NCBI GenBank assembly: GCA_028583405.1
Contig: CM053250.1
Location: forward strand, 478,539 to 542,538
Length of the DNA stretch: 64,000 nucleotides
Direction: 5' to 3'
Origin: Pogonophryne albipinna
Lineage: Eukaryota > Chordata > Actinopteri > Perciformes > Artedidraconidae
Positions within the stretch are counted from its first letter, which is position 1; every line of letters begins with the position of its first letter. Both the position numbers and the translations under genes were made by a program. Below, piece after piece: positions 11,021-22,455 of the stretch. The notes beneath the pieces are model-generated. The model saw nothing but the letters and a program-made list of their open reading frames with translations, made no database searches and was not told where the DNA came from.

Positions 11021-11275
11021 TGCATGACGGTCTGAATATGGGTTGAGTAGGGGACGGAAGAATAAAGAAAGATACAGAACTCTGAAATAGACATTTGAAA
11101 ACTCTTCCATCGGCAGAGTTTTTAGAGATTCCCATTCTTGTGACCAGGGTTCAATTCCAATGCAGTGTTTGTATTAATCCAACTTCAAACAAAGAAGTGT
11201 TTATTTAGTGTAGGTTTATGATTCTCACTTAGGTTGCGAGAGGTCCAGGGTCCAAATCAATACAAATCAATACAA

Positions 11276-11346
11276 GCGCCGCTAGTGTAGTGGTATCATA
11301 CAAGATTCCCATTCTTGTGACCCGGGTTCGATTCCCGGGTGGTGCA
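11276..11346 (+). tRNA. tRNA-Gly(CCC)
   Basis: C67T gives G6:U67, the only change from consensus. Confidence 0.78.
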
Positions 11347-11576
11347 TGCAAGACGGTCTGAATATGGGTAGAGTAGAGAAAGGTACAGAACTCTGAAATA
11401 GACGTTTGAAATCTCTTCCATCGGCAGAGTTTTGAGAGATTCCCATTCTTGTGACCAGGGTTCAATTCCCATGCAGTGTTTGTATTAGTCCAACTTCAAA
11501 CAAAGAAGTGTTTATTTGGTGTAGGTTTATGATTCTCACTTAGGTTGCGAGAGGTCCAGGGTCCAAATCAATACAA

Positions 11577-11647
11577 GTGCCGCTAGTGTAGTGGTGTCAT
11601 ACAAGATTCCCATTCTGGTGACCCAGGTTCGATTCCCGGGCGGTGCA
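11577..11647 (+). tRNA. tRNA-Gly(CCC), weakened
   Basis: C2T, D-loop A-to-G, T42G (A-G mismatch in the anticodon stem) and G51A. Probably decaying. Confidence 0.5.
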
Positions 11648-11902
11648 TGCAAGACGGTCTGAAAATGGGTTGAGTAGGGGATGGAAGAATAGAGAAAGAT
11701 ACAGAACTCTGAAATAGACGTTTGAAATCTCTTCCATCAGCAGAGTTTTGAGAGATTCCCATTCTTGTGACCAGGGTTCAATTCCCATGCAGTGTTTGTA
11801 TTAATCCAACTTCAAACAAAGAAGTGTTTATTTGGTGTAGGTTTATGATTCTCACTTAGGTTGCGAGAGGTCCAGGGTCCAAATCAATACAAATCAATAC
11901 AA

Positions 11903-11973
11903 GAGCCGCTAGTGTAGTGGTATCATACAAGATTCCCATTCTTGTGAGCCGGGTTCGATTCCCGGGCGGTGCA
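11903..11973 (+). tRNA. tRNA-Gly(CCC)
   Basis: C2A breaks pair 2-71; C48G in the variable loop. Confidence 0.55.
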
Positions 11974-12228
11974 TGCAAGACGGTCTGAATATGGGTTGAG
12001 TAGGGGACGGCAGAATAGAGAAAGGTACAGAACTCTGAAATAGACGTTTGAAATCTCTTCCATCGGCAGAGTTTTGAGAGATTCCCATTCTTGTGACCAG
12101 GGTTCAATTCCCATGCAGTGTTTGTATTAATCCAACTTCAAACAAAGAAGTGTTTATTTGGTGTAGGTTTATGATTCTCACTTAGGTTGCGAGAGGTCCA
12201 GGGTCCAAATCAATACAAAACAATACAA

Positions 12229-12299
12229 GCGCTGCTAGTGTAGTGGTATCATACAAGATTCCCATTCTTGTGACCCGGGTTCGATTCCCGGGCAGTGCA
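12229..12299 (+). tRNA. tRNA-Gly(CCC), compensated acceptor
   Basis: C5T together with G68A makes a U5-A68 pair, a two-sided compensatory change. Confidence 0.8.
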
Positions 12300-12553
12300 T
12301 GCATGACGGTCTGAATATGGGTTGAGTAGGGGACGGAAGAATAAGAAAGATACAGAACTCTGAAATAGACATTTGAAAACTCTTCCATCGGCAGAGTTTT
12401 TAGAGATTCCCATTCTTGTGACCAGGGTTCAATTCCAATGCAGTGTTTGTATTAATCCAACTTCAAACAAAGAAGTGTTTATTTAGTGTAGGTTTATGAT
12501 TCTCACTTAGGTTGCGAGAGGTCCAGGGTCCAAATCAATACAAATCAATACAA

Positions 12554-12624
12554 GCGCCGCTAGTGTAGTGGTATCATACAAGATTCCCATTCTTGTGACC
12601 CGGGTTCGATTCCCGGGTGGTGCA
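12554..12624 (+). tRNA. tRNA-Gly(CCC)
   Basis: C67T only (G6:U67); duplicate of the copy at 11276. Confidence 0.78.
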
Positions 12625-12854
12625 TGCAAGACGGTCTGAATATGGGTAGAGTAGAGAAAGGTACAGAACTCTGAAATAGACGTTTGAAATCTCTTCCATC
12701 GGCAGAGTTTTGAGAGATTCCCATTCTTGTGACCAGGGTTCAATTCCCATGCAGTGTTTGTATTAGTCCAACTTCAAACAAAGAAGTGTTTATTTGGTGT
12801 AGGTTTATGATTCTCACTTAGGTTGCGAGAGGTCCAGGGTCCAAATCAATACAA

Positions 12855-12925
12855 GTGCCGCTAGTGTAGTGGTGTCATACAAGATTCCCATTCTGGTGAC
12901 CCAGGTTCGATTCCCGGGCGGTGCA
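12855..12925 (+). tRNA. tRNA-Gly(CCC), weakened
   Basis: Same changes as 11577-11647, of which it is a block duplicate. Confidence 0.5.
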
Positions 12926-13180
12926 TGCAAGACGGTCTGAATATGGGTTGAGTAGGGGACGGAAGAATAGAGAAAGATACAGAACTCTGAAATAGACGTT
13001 TGAAATCTCTTCCATCAGCAGAGTTTTGAGAGATTCCCATTCTTGTGACCAGGGTTCAATTCCCATGCAGTGTTTGTATTAATCCAACTTCAAACAAAGA
13101 AGTGTTTATTTGGTGTAGGTTTATGATTCTCACTTAGGTTGCGAGAGGTCCAGGGTCCAAATCAATACAAATCAATACAA

Positions 13181-13251
13181 GCGCCGCTAGTGTAGTGGTA
13201 TCATACAAGATTCCCATTCTTGTGAGCCGGGTTCGATTCCCGGGCGGTGCA
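13181..13251 (+). tRNA. tRNA-Gly(CCC)
   Basis: C48G in the variable loop only. Confidence 0.78.
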
Positions 13252-13506
13252 TGCAAGACGGTCTGAATATGGGTTGAGTAGGGGACGGAAGAATAGAGAA
13301 AGGTACAGAACTCTGAAATAGACGTTTGAAATCTCTTCCATCGGCAGAGTTTTGAGAGATTCCCATTCTTGTGACCAGGGTTCAATTCCCATGCAGTGTT
13401 TGTATTAATCCAACTTCAAACAAAGAAGTGTTTATTTGGTGTAGGTTTATGATTCTCACTTAGGTTGCGAGAGGTCCAGGGTCCAAATCAATACAAAACA
13501 ATACAA

Positions 13507-13577
13507 GCGCTGCTAGTGTAGTGGTATCATCCAAGATTCCCATTCTTGTTACCCAGGTTCGATTCCCAGACGGTGCA
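13507..13577 (+). tRNA. tRNA-Gly(CCC), decayed
   Basis: C5T, A26C, G45T, G51A, G64A, G66A. Two T-stem mismatches and an open C7-A66 pair. Confidence 0.45.
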
Positions 13578-13832
13578 TGCAAGACAGTCTGAATATGGGT
13601 TGAGTAGGGGACGGAAGAATAGAGAAAGGTACAGAACTCTGAAATAGACATTTGAAATCTCTTCCATCAGCAGAGTTTTGAGAGATTCCCATTCTTGTGA
13701 CCAGGGTTCAATTCCCATGCAGTGTTTGTATTAATCCAACTTCAAACAAAGAAGTGTTTATTTGGTGTAGGTTTATGATTCTCACTTAGGTTGCGAGAGG
13801 TCCAGGGTCCAAATCAATACAAATCAATACAA

Positions 13833-13903
13833 GCGCCGCTAGTGTAGTGGTATCATACAAGATTCCCATTCTTGTGACCCGGGTTCGATTCCCGGGCGGT
13901 GCA
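13833..13903 (+). tRNA. tRNA-Gly(CCC), array consensus
   Basis: Exact match to 9982-10052. Confidence 0.88.
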
Positions 13904-14158
13904 TGCAAGACGGTCTGAAAATGGGTTGAGTAGTTGACGGAAGAATAGAGAAAGATACAGAACTCTGAAATAGACATTTGAAATCTCTTCCATCGGCAGA
14001 GTTTTGAGAGATTCCCATTCTTGTGACCAGGGTTCAATTCCCATGCAGTGTTTGTATTAATCCAACTTCAAACAAAGAAGTGTTTATTTGGTGTAGGTTT
14101 ATGATTCTCACTTAGGTTGCGAGAGGTCCAGGGTCCAAATCAATACAAATCAATACAA

Positions 14159-14229
14159 GCGCCGCTAATGTAGTGGTATCATACAAGATTCCCATTCTTG
14201 TGACCCGGGTTCGATTCCCGGGCGGTGCA
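14159..14229 (+). tRNA. tRNA-Gly(CCC)
   Basis: G10A, in the A box and D stem. The same change is seen in the other arm at 19107-19177. Confidence 0.65.
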
Positions 14230-14484
14230 TGCAAGACGGTCTGAATATGGGTTGAGTAGGGGACGGAAGAATAGAGAAAGATACAGAACTCTGAAATAGA
14301 TGTTTGAAATCTCTTCCATCGGCAGAGTTTTGAGAGATTCCCATTCTTGTGACCAGGGTTCAATTCCCATGCAGTGTTTGTATTAATGCAACTTCAAACA
14401 AAGAAATGTTTATTTGGTGTAGGTTTATGATTCTCACTTAGGTTGCGAGAGGTCCAGGGTCCAAATCATTACAAATCAATACAA

Positions 14485-14555
14485 GCGCCGCTAGTGTAGT
14501 GGTATCATACAAGATTCCCATTCTTGTGAGCCGGGTTCGATTCCCGGGCGGTGCA
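14485..14555 (+). tRNA. tRNA-Gly(CCC)
   Basis: C48G only. Confidence 0.78.
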
Positions 14556-14810
14556 TGCAAGACGGTCTGAATATGGGTTGAGTAGGGGACGGAAGAATAG
14601 AGAAAGGTACAGAACTCTGAAATAGATGTTTGAAATCTCTTCCATCGGCAGAGTTTTGAGAGATTCCCATTCTTGTGACCAGGGTTCAATTCCCATGCAG
14701 TGTTTGTATTAATCCAACTTCAAACAAAGAAGTGTTTATTTGGTGTAGGTTTATGATTCTCACTTAGGTTGCGAGAGGTCCAGGGTCCAAATCAATACAA
14801 AACAATACAA

Positions 14811-14881
14811 GCGCTGCTAGTGTAGTGGTATCATCCAAGATTCCCATTCTTGTTACCCAGGTTCGATTCCCAGGCGGTGCA
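14811..14881 (+). tRNA. tRNA-Gly(CCC), decayed T stem
   Basis: C5T, A26C, G45T, G51A and G64A; two adjacent T-stem mismatches. Confidence 0.45.
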
Positions 14882-15136
14882 TGCAAGACGGTCTGAATAT
14901 GGGTTGAGTAGGGGACGGAAGAATAGAGAAAGGTACAGAACTCTGAAATAGACATTTGAAATCTCTTCCATCAGCAGAGTTTTGAGAGATTCCCATTCTT
15001 GTGACCAGGGTTCAATTCCCATGCAGTGTTTGTATTAATCCAACTTCAAACAAAGAAGTGTTTATTTATTGTAGGTTTATGATTCTCACTTAGGTTGCGA
15101 GAGGTCCAGGGTCCAAATCAATACAAAACAATACAA

Positions 15137-15207
15137 GCGCTGCTAGTGTAGTGGTATCATACAAGATTCCCATTCTTGTGACCCGGGTTCGATTCCCGGA
15201 CGGTGCA
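15137..15207 (+). tRNA. tRNA-Gly(CCC)
   Basis: C5T (wobble) and G66A (C7-A66 mismatch). Confidence 0.6.
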
Positions 15208-15462
15208 TGCAAGACGGTCTGAATATGGGTTGAGTAGTGGACGGAAGAATAGAGAAAGGTACAGAACTCTGAAATATACATTTGAAATCTCTTCCATCAG
15301 CAGAGTTTTGAGAGATTCCCATTCTTGGGACCAGGGTTCAATTCCCATGCAGTGTTTGTATTAATCCAACTTCAAACAAAGAAGTGTTTATTTGGTGTAG
15401 GTTTATGATTCTCACCTAGGTTGCGAGAGGTCCAGGGTCCAAATCAATACAAATCAATACAA

Positions 15463-15533
15463 GCGCCGCTAGTGTAGTGGTATCATACAAGATTCCCATT
15501 CTTGTGACCCGGGTTCGATTCCCGGGCGGTGCA
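15463..15533 (+). tRNA. tRNA-Gly(CCC), array consensus
   Basis: Exact match to 9982-10052. Confidence 0.88.
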
Positions 15534-15788
15534 TGCAAGACGGTCTGAATATGGGTTGAGTAGGGGACGGAAGAATAGAGAAAGATACAGAACTCTGAAA
15601 TATACATTTGAAATCTCTTCCATCAGCAGAGTTTTGAGAGATTCCCATTCTTGTGACCAGGGTTCAATTCCCATGCAGTGTTTGTATTAATCCAACTTCA
15701 AACAAAGAAGTGTTTATTTGGTGTAGGTTTATGATTCTCACTTAGGTTGCGAGAGGTCCAGGGTCCAAATCAATACAAATCAATACAA

Positions 15789-15859
15789 GCGCCGCTAGTG
15801 TAGTGGTATCATACAAGATTCCCATTCTTGTGACCCGGGTTCGATTCCCGGGCGGTGCA
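15789..15859 (+). tRNA. tRNA-Gly(CCC), array consensus
   Basis: Exact match to 9982-10052. Confidence 0.88.
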
Positions 15860-16112
15860 TGCAAGACGGTCTGAATATGGGTTGAGTAGGGGACGGAAGA
15901 ATAGAGAAAGATACAGAACTCTGAAATAGACGTTGAAATCTCTTCCATCGCAGAGTTTTGAGAGATTCCCATTCTTGTGACCAGGGTTCAATTCCCATGC
16001 AGTGTTTGTATTAATCCAACTTCAAACAAAGAAGTGTTTATTTGGTGTAGGTTTATGATTCTCACTTAGGTTGCGAGAGGTCCAGGGTCCAAATCAATAC
16101 AAATCAATACAA

Positions 16113-16184
16113 GCGCCGCTAGTGTAGTGGTATCATACAAGATTCCCCATTCTTGTGACCCGGGTTCGATTCCCGGGCGGTGCA
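16113..16184 (+). tRNA. tRNA-Gly with 8-nt anticodon loop
   Basis: One extra C in the anticodon loop (TTCCCCAT). It lies within 320 bp of the gap where other single-base indels occur, so a sequencing error is more likely than a frameshift-suppressor tRNA. Confidence 0.45.
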
Positions 16185-16425
16185 TGCAATGACGGTCTGA
16201 ATATGGCTTGAGTAGGGGACGGAAGAATAGAGAAAGGTACAGAACTCTGAAATAGACGTTTGAAATCTCTTCCATCGTCAGAGTTTTGAGAGATTCCCAT
16301 TCTTGTGACCAGGGTTCAATTCCCATGCAGTGTTTTTATTAATCCAACTTCAACAAAGAAGTGTTTATTTGGTGTAGGTTTATGATTCTCACTTAGGTTG
16401 CGAGAGGGTCCAGGGTCCAAATCAA

Positions 16426-17425
16426 NNNNNNNNNNNNNNNNNNNNNNNNNNNNNNNNNNNNNNNNNNNNNNNNNNNNNNNNNNNNNNNNNNNNNNNNNNN
16501 NNNNNNNNNNNNNNNNNNNNNNNNNNNNNNNNNNNNNNNNNNNNNNNNNNNNNNNNNNNNNNNNNNNNNNNNNNNNNNNNNNNNNNNNNNNNNNNNNNNN
16601 NNNNNNNNNNNNNNNNNNNNNNNNNNNNNNNNNNNNNNNNNNNNNNNNNNNNNNNNNNNNNNNNNNNNNNNNNNNNNNNNNNNNNNNNNNNNNNNNNNNN
16701 NNNNNNNNNNNNNNNNNNNNNNNNNNNNNNNNNNNNNNNNNNNNNNNNNNNNNNNNNNNNNNNNNNNNNNNNNNNNNNNNNNNNNNNNNNNNNNNNNNNN
16801 NNNNNNNNNNNNNNNNNNNNNNNNNNNNNNNNNNNNNNNNNNNNNNNNNNNNNNNNNNNNNNNNNNNNNNNNNNNNNNNNNNNNNNNNNNNNNNNNNNNN
16901 NNNNNNNNNNNNNNNNNNNNNNNNNNNNNNNNNNNNNNNNNNNNNNNNNNNNNNNNNNNNNNNNNNNNNNNNNNNNNNNNNNNNNNNNNNNNNNNNNNNN
17001 NNNNNNNNNNNNNNNNNNNNNNNNNNNNNNNNNNNNNNNNNNNNNNNNNNNNNNNNNNNNNNNNNNNNNNNNNNNNNNNNNNNNNNNNNNNNNNNNNNNN
17101 NNNNNNNNNNNNNNNNNNNNNNNNNNNNNNNNNNNNNNNNNNNNNNNNNNNNNNNNNNNNNNNNNNNNNNNNNNNNNNNNNNNNNNNNNNNNNNNNNNNN
17201 NNNNNNNNNNNNNNNNNNNNNNNNNNNNNNNNNNNNNNNNNNNNNNNNNNNNNNNNNNNNNNNNNNNNNNNNNNNNNNNNNNNNNNNNNNNNNNNNNNNN
17301 NNNNNNNNNNNNNNNNNNNNNNNNNNNNNNNNNNNNNNNNNNNNNNNNNNNNNNNNNNNNNNNNNNNNNNNNNNNNNNNNNNNNNNNNNNNNNNNNNNNN
17401 NNNNNNNNNNNNNNNNNNNNNNNNN
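16426..17425. other. Assembly gap (1000 N)
   Basis: Exactly 1000 N at the centre of the inverted repeat, a conventional fixed-length scaffold gap, so the true distance and even the adjacency of the arms are unknown. Confidence 0.99.
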
Positions 17426-17498
17426 ACGTCTATTTCAGAGTTCTGTACCTTTCTCTATTCTTCCGTCCCCTACTCAACCCATATTCAGACGTCTTGCA

Positions 17499-17567
17499 TG
17501 CACCGCCGGAATCGAACCCGGCTCACAAGAATGGGAATCTTGTATGATACCACTACACTAGCGGCGC
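17499..17567 (-). tRNA. tRNA-Gly(CCC), 2-nt deletion
   Basis: C48G; two bases missing in the 3' T stem. Next to the gap, so a consensus error is likely. Confidence 0.45.
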
Positions 17568-17821
17568 TTGTATTGATTTGTAATGATTTGGACCCTGGAC
17601 CTCTCGCAACCTAAGTGAGAATCATAAACCTACACCAAATAAACATTTCTTTGTTTGAAGTTGCATTAATACAAACACTGCATGGGAATTGAACCCTGGT
17701 CACAAGAATGGGAATCTCTCAAAACTCTGCAGATGGAAGAGATTTCAAATGTCTATTTCAGAGTTCTGTATCTTTCTCTATTCTTCCGTCAACTACTCAA
17801 CCCATTTTCAGACGTCTTGCA

Positions 17822-17892
17822 TGCACCGCCCGGGAATCGAACCCGGGTCACAAGAATGGGAATCTTGTATGATACCACTACACTAGCGGCGC
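17822..17892 (-). tRNA. tRNA-Gly(CCC), array consensus
   Basis: Exact match to 9982-10052, on the opposite strand. Confidence 0.85.
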
Positions 17893-18146
17893 TTGTATTG
17901 ATTTGTATTGATTTGGACCTGGACCTCTCGCAACCTAAGTGAGAATCATAAACCTACACCAAATAAACACTTCTTTGTTTGAAGTTGGATTAATACAAAC
18001 ACTGCATGGGAATTGAACCCTGGTCACAAGAATGGGAATCTCTCAAAACTCTGCTGATGGAAGAGATTTGAAATGTCTATTTCAGAGTTCTGTACCTTTC
18101 TCTATTCTTCCATCCACTACTCAACCCATATTCAGACCGTCTTGCA

Positions 18147-18217
18147 TGCACCGTCCGGGAATCGAACCCGGGTCACAAGAATGGGAATCTTGTATGATAC
18201 CACTACACTAGCAGCGC
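18147..18217 (-). tRNA. tRNA-Gly(CCC)
   Basis: C5T and G66A, the same allele as 15137-15207. Confidence 0.6.
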
Positions 18218-18467
18218 TTGTATTGTTTTGTATTGATTTGGACCCTGGACCTCTCGCAACCTAAGTGAGAATCATAAACCTACAATAAAACACTTCTTTG
18301 TTTGAAGTTGGATTAATACAAACACTGCATGGGAATTGAACCCTGGTCACAAGAATGGAATCTCTCAAAACTCTGCTGATGGAAGAGATTTCAAATGTCT
18401 ATTTCAGAGTTCTGTACCTTTCTCTATTTCTCCGCCCCTACTCAACCCATATTCAGACCGTCTTGCA

Positions 18468-18535
18468 TGCACCGGGGAATCGAACCTGGGTAACAAGAAT
18501 GGGAATCTTGGATGATACCACTACACTAGCAGCGC
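18468..18535 (-). pseudogene. tRNA-Gly(CCC), 3-nt deletion
   Basis: Related to 14811-14881 but three bases shorter at the acceptor/T-stem junction. Confidence 0.5.
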
Positions 18536-18787
18536 TTGTATTGTTTTGTATTGATTTGGACCCTGGACTCTCGCAACCTAAGTGAGAATCATAAACCTAC
18601 CAAATAAACACTTCTTTGTTTGAAGTTGGATTAATACAAACACTGCATGGGAATTGAACCCTGGTCACAAGAATGGGAATCTTTCAAAACTCTGCCGATG
18701 GAAGAGATTTCAAACATCTATTTCAGAGTTCTGTACCTTTCTCTATTCTTCCGTCCCCTACTCAACCCATATTCAGACCGTCTTGCA

Positions 18788-18858
18788 TGCACCGCCCAGG
18801 AATCGAACCCGGCTCACAAGAATGGGAATCTTGTATGATACCACTACACTAGCGGCGC
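18788..18858 (-). tRNA. tRNA-Gly(CCC)
   Basis: C48G and C63T (G51:U63). Confidence 0.7.
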
Positions 18859-19106
18859 TTGTATTGATTTGTAATGATTTGGACCCTGGACCTCTCGCAA
18901 CCTAAGTGAGAATCATAAAACCACACAAATAAACATTTCTTGTTTGAAGTTGCATTAATACAAACACTGCATGGAATTGAACCCTGGTCACAAGAATGGG
19001 AATCTCTCAAAACTCTGCTGATGGAAGAGATTTCAAACATCTATTTCAGAGTTCTGTATCTTTCTCTATTCTTCCCATACTCAACCCATATTCAGACCAT
19101 CTTGCA

Positions 19107-19177
19107 TGCACCGCCCGGGAATCGAACCCGGGTCACAAGAATGGGAATCTTGTATGATACCACTACATTAGCGGCGC
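19107..19177 (-). tRNA. tRNA-Gly(CCC)
   Basis: G10A, the same allele as 14159-14229. Confidence 0.65.
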
Positions 19178-19429
19178 TGTATGATTTGTATTGATTTGGA
19201 CCCTGGACCTCTCGCAACCTAAGTGAGAATCATAAACCTACACCAAATAAACACTTCTTTGTTTGAAGTTGGATTAATACAAACACTGCATGGGAATTGA
19301 ACCCTGGTCACAAGAATGGGAATCTCTCAAAACTCTGCCGATGGAAGAGATTTCAAATGTCTATTCAGAGTTCTGTATGTTTCTCTATTCTTCCGTCAAC
19401 TACTCAACCCATTTTCAGACCGTCTTGCA

Positions 19430-19497
19430 TGCACGCCGGGAATCGAACCGGGTCACAAGAATGGGAATCTTGTATGATACCACTACACTAGCGGCGC
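19430..19497 (-). tRNA. tRNA-Gly(CCC), 3 nt short
   Basis: Single-base losses in the acceptor and both T-stem strands; probably consensus errors. Confidence 0.4.
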
Positions 19498-19603
19498 TTG
19501 TATTGATTTGTATTGATTTGGACCCTGGACCTCTCGCAACCTAAGTGAGAATCATAAACCTACACCAAATAAACACTTCTTTGTTTGAAGTTGGATTAAT
19601 ACA

Positions 19604-19674
19604 AACACTGCATGGGAATTGAACCCTGGTCACAAGAATGGGAATCTTGTATGATACCACTACACTAGCAGCGC
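19604..19674 (-). pseudogene. Chimeric tRNA / 3'-half fusion
   Basis: tRNA 5' part joined to the relic 3' end. No counterpart at the matching place in array 1. Confidence 0.75.
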
Positions 19675-19916
19675 TTGTTGTTTTTGTATTGATTTGGACC
19701 CTGGACCTCTCGCAACCTAAGTGAGAATCATAAACCTACATAAATAAACACTTCTTTGTTTGAAGTTGGACTAATACAAACACTGCATGGGAATTGAACC
19801 CTGGTCACAAGAATGGGAATCTCTCAAAACTCTGCCGATGGAAGAGATTTCAAACGTCTATTTCAGAGTTCTGTATTTCTCTTTCTCTACTCTACCCATA
19901 TTCAGACCGTCTTGCA

Positions 19917-19983
19917 TGCACCCCTGGGAATCGAACCCTGGTCACAAGAATGGGAATCTTGTATGATACCACTACCTAGGCGC
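19917..19983 (-). pseudogene. tRNA-Gly(CCC), disrupted
   Basis: Several small deletions in the acceptor and D arm, in the low-quality zone. Confidence 0.45.
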
Positions 19984-20234
19984 TTGTATGATTTGTATTG
20001 ATTTGGACCCTGGACCTCTCGCAACCTAAGTGAGAATCATAAACCTACACCAAATAAACACTTCTTTGTTTGAAGTTGGATTAATACAAACACTGCATTG
20101 GAATTGAACCCTGGTCACAAGAATGGGAATCTCAAAACTCTGCCGATGGAAGAGTTTTCAAACGTCTATTTCAGAGTTCTGTATCTTTCTTATTCTTCCG
20201 TCCCCTACTCAACCCATATTCAGACCGTCATGCA

Positions 20235-20304
20235 TGCACGCCCGGGAATCGAACCCGGCTCACAAGAATGGGAATCTTGTATGATACCACTACACTAGCA
20301 GCGC
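20235..20304 (-). tRNA. tRNA-Gly(CCC), 1 nt short
   Basis: C5T, C48G, and one base missing in the 3' acceptor strand. Confidence 0.45.
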
Positions 20305-20554
20305 TTGTATTGTTTTGTATTGATTTGGACCCTGGACCTCTCGCAACCTAAGTGAGAATCATAAACCTACACCAAATAAACACTTCTTTGTTTGAAGTTG
20401 GATTAATACAAACACTGCATGGGAATTGAACCCTGGTCACAAGAATGGGAATCTCTCAAAACTCTGCTGATGAGATTTCAAACGTCTATTTCAGAGTTCT
20501 GTACCTTTCTCTATTCTGCCGTCCCCTACTCAACCCATTTCAGACCGTCTTGCA

Positions 20555-20621
20555 TGCACCGCCCGGGAATCGAACCGGTCACAGAATGGGAATCTTGTAT
20601 GATACCACTACACTAGCGGCA
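20555..20621 (-). pseudogene. tRNA-Gly(CCC), disrupted
   Basis: Bases missing at the 5' end, in the T stem and in the anticodon stem; low-quality zone. Confidence 0.4.
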
Positions 20622-20848
20622 TTGTATTGATTTGGACCCTGGACCTCTCGCAACCTAAGTGAGAATCATAAACCTACACCAAATAAACACTTCTTTGTTT
20701 GAAGTTGGAATACAAACACTGCATGGGAATTGAACCCTGGTCACAAGAATGGGAATCTCTCAAAACTCTGCTGATGGAAGAGATTTCAAACGTCTATTTC
20801 AGAGTTCTGTATTTGTCTATTCTACCCACATTTTCAGACCGTCTTGCA

Positions 20849-20920
20849 TGCACCACCCGGGAATCGAACCTGGGTCACCAAGAATGGGAATCTTGTATGA
20901 TACCACTACACTAGCGGCGC
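20849..20920 (-). tRNA. tRNA-Gly(CCC), 1-nt insertion
   Basis: C67T and G51A with an extra base at the anticodon-stem/variable junction. Confidence 0.45.
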
Positions 20921-21166
20921 TGTATGATTTATTGATTTGGACCCTGGACCTCTCGCAACCTAATTGAGAATCATAAACCTACAAATAAACACTTCTTTGT
21001 TTGAAGTTGGACTAATACAAACACTGCATTGGAATTGAACCCTGGTCACAAGAATGGGAATCTCTCAAAACTCTGCCGATGGAAGAGTTTTCAAACGTCT
21101 ATTTCAGAGTTCTGTATCTTTCTCTATTCTTCTCCCCTACTCAACCCATATTCAGACCGTCATGCA

Positions 21167-21237
21167 TGCACTGCCCGGGAATCGAACCCGGGTCACAAGA
21201 ATGGGAATCTTGTATGATACCACTACACTAGCGGCGC
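21167..21237 (-). tRNA. tRNA-Gly(CCC)
   Basis: G68A (C5-A68 mismatch), as at 10950-11020. Confidence 0.6.
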
Positions 21238-21488
21238 TTGTATTGATTTGTATTGATTTGGACCCTGGACCTCTCGCAACCTAAGTGAGAATCATAAACC
21301 TACACAAATAAACACTTCTTTGTTTGAAGTTGGATTAATACAAACACTGCATGGAATTGAACCCTGGTCACAAGAATGGGAATCTCTCAAAACTCTGCGA
21401 TGGAAGAGTTTTCAAACTTCTATTTCAGAGTTCTGTATTTTCTCTATTCTTCCGTCATCTACTCAACCCATATTCAGACCGTCTTGCA

Positions 21489-21559
21489 TTCACCACCCGG
21501 GAATTGAACCCGGGTCACAAGAATGGGAATCTTGTATGATACCACTACACTAGCGGCGC
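21489..21559 (-). tRNA. tRNA-Gly(CCC)
   Basis: C67T, G57A, and position 72 C to A, which opens the first acceptor pair. Confidence 0.5.
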
Positions 21560-21814
21560 TTGTATTGTTTTGTATTGATTTGGACCCTGGACCTCTCGCA
21601 ACCTAAGTGAGAATCATAAACCTACACCAAATAAACACTTCTTTGTTTGAAGTTGGATTAATACAAACACTGCATGGGAATTGAACCCTGGTCACAAGAA
21701 TGGGAATCTCTCAAAACTCTGCTGATGGAAGAGATTTCAAATGTCTATTTCAGAGTTCTGTATCTTTCTCTATTCTTCCGTCCCCTACTCAACCCATTTT
21801 CAGACCGTCTTGCA

Positions 21815-21885
21815 TGCACCGCCCGGGAATCGAACCTGGGTCACAAGAATGGGAATCTTGTATGACACCACTACACTAGCGGCGC
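21815..21885 (-). tRNA. tRNA-Gly(CCC)
   Basis: D-loop change and G51A; mirror of 10624-10694. Confidence 0.65.
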
Positions 21886-22129
21886 TTGTATTGATTTGGA
21901 CCCTGGACCTCTCGCAACCTAAGTGAGAATCATAAACCTACACCAAATAAACACTTCTTTGTTGAAGTTGGACTAATACAAACACTGCATGGGAATTGAA
22001 CCCTGGTCACAAGAATGGGAATCTCTCAAAACTCTGCCGATGGAAGAGATTTCAAACGTCTATTTCAGAGTTCTGTATCTTTCTCTATTCTTCCATCCCC
22101 TACTCAACCCATATTCAGACCGTCATGCA

Positions 22130-22200
22130 TGCACCGCCCGGGAATCGAACCCAGGTCACAAGAATGGGAATCTTGTATGATACCACTACACTAGCGGCAC
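22130..22200 (-). tRNA. tRNA-Gly(CCC)
   Basis: C2T and C50T; mirror of 10308-10378. Confidence 0.72.
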
Positions 22201-22455
22201 TTGTATTGATTTGTATTGATTTGGACCCTGGACCTCTCGCAACCTAAGTGAGAATCATAAACCTACACCAAATAAACACTTCTTTGTTTGAAGTTGGATT
22301 AATACAAACACTGCATGGGAATTGAACCCTGGTCACAAGAATGGGAATCTCTCAAAACTCTGCTGATGGAAGAGATTTCAAATGTCTATTTCAGAGTTCT
22401 GTACCTTTCTCTATTCTTCCGTCCCCTACTCAACCCATATTCAGACCGTCTTGCA

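Larger units (their letters stand above)
1..16425. repeat. Left arm of giant inverted repeat
   Basis: This block reads, in reverse complement, as the block ending at 33327: base 1 pairs with base 33327 and every landmark recurs in mirror order (19-bp minisatellite, Tc1 element, SINE, L2 tail, tRNA array). The arm may continue left of the window. The copies are not identical: SNPs, a roughly 45-bp stretch near 7370-7415 missing from the other arm, a shorter minisatellite, and different tRNA-unit order. It may be a true large palindrome or two haplotypes scaffolded head to head; the 1000-N centre leaves this open. Confidence 0.9.
8861..16425 (+). repeat. tRNA-Gly(CCC) tandem array 1
   Basis: Twenty-three tRNA-Gly-like loci on the plus strand, mostly one per 326-bp unit. 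Start-to-start distances are 326 in most cases, with 301 (25 bp lost in the spacer), 316 (one copy of a spacer AATCAATAC word lost) and 177 as exceptions. Each full unit has a 71-nt tRNA, a spacer with the first T4 about 99 nt after the tRNA, a 3'-half tRNA relic, and a second spacer ending in AATCAATAC repeats. A four-unit block (about 1278 bp) is duplicated at 10950-12228 and 12229-13506, and another (1304 bp) around 13507 and 14811. The array ends in the gap. Confidence 0.95.

Noticed and set aside
8861..16425. CRISPR-like array
   Set aside because: Period 326 bp with tRNA genes in a vertebrate genome; repeats and spacers are all conserved, which is a tandem satellite pattern.
16398..17561. 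387-codon frame and the 343-410 codon frames around 50753-51992
   Set aside because: They run through N gaps.
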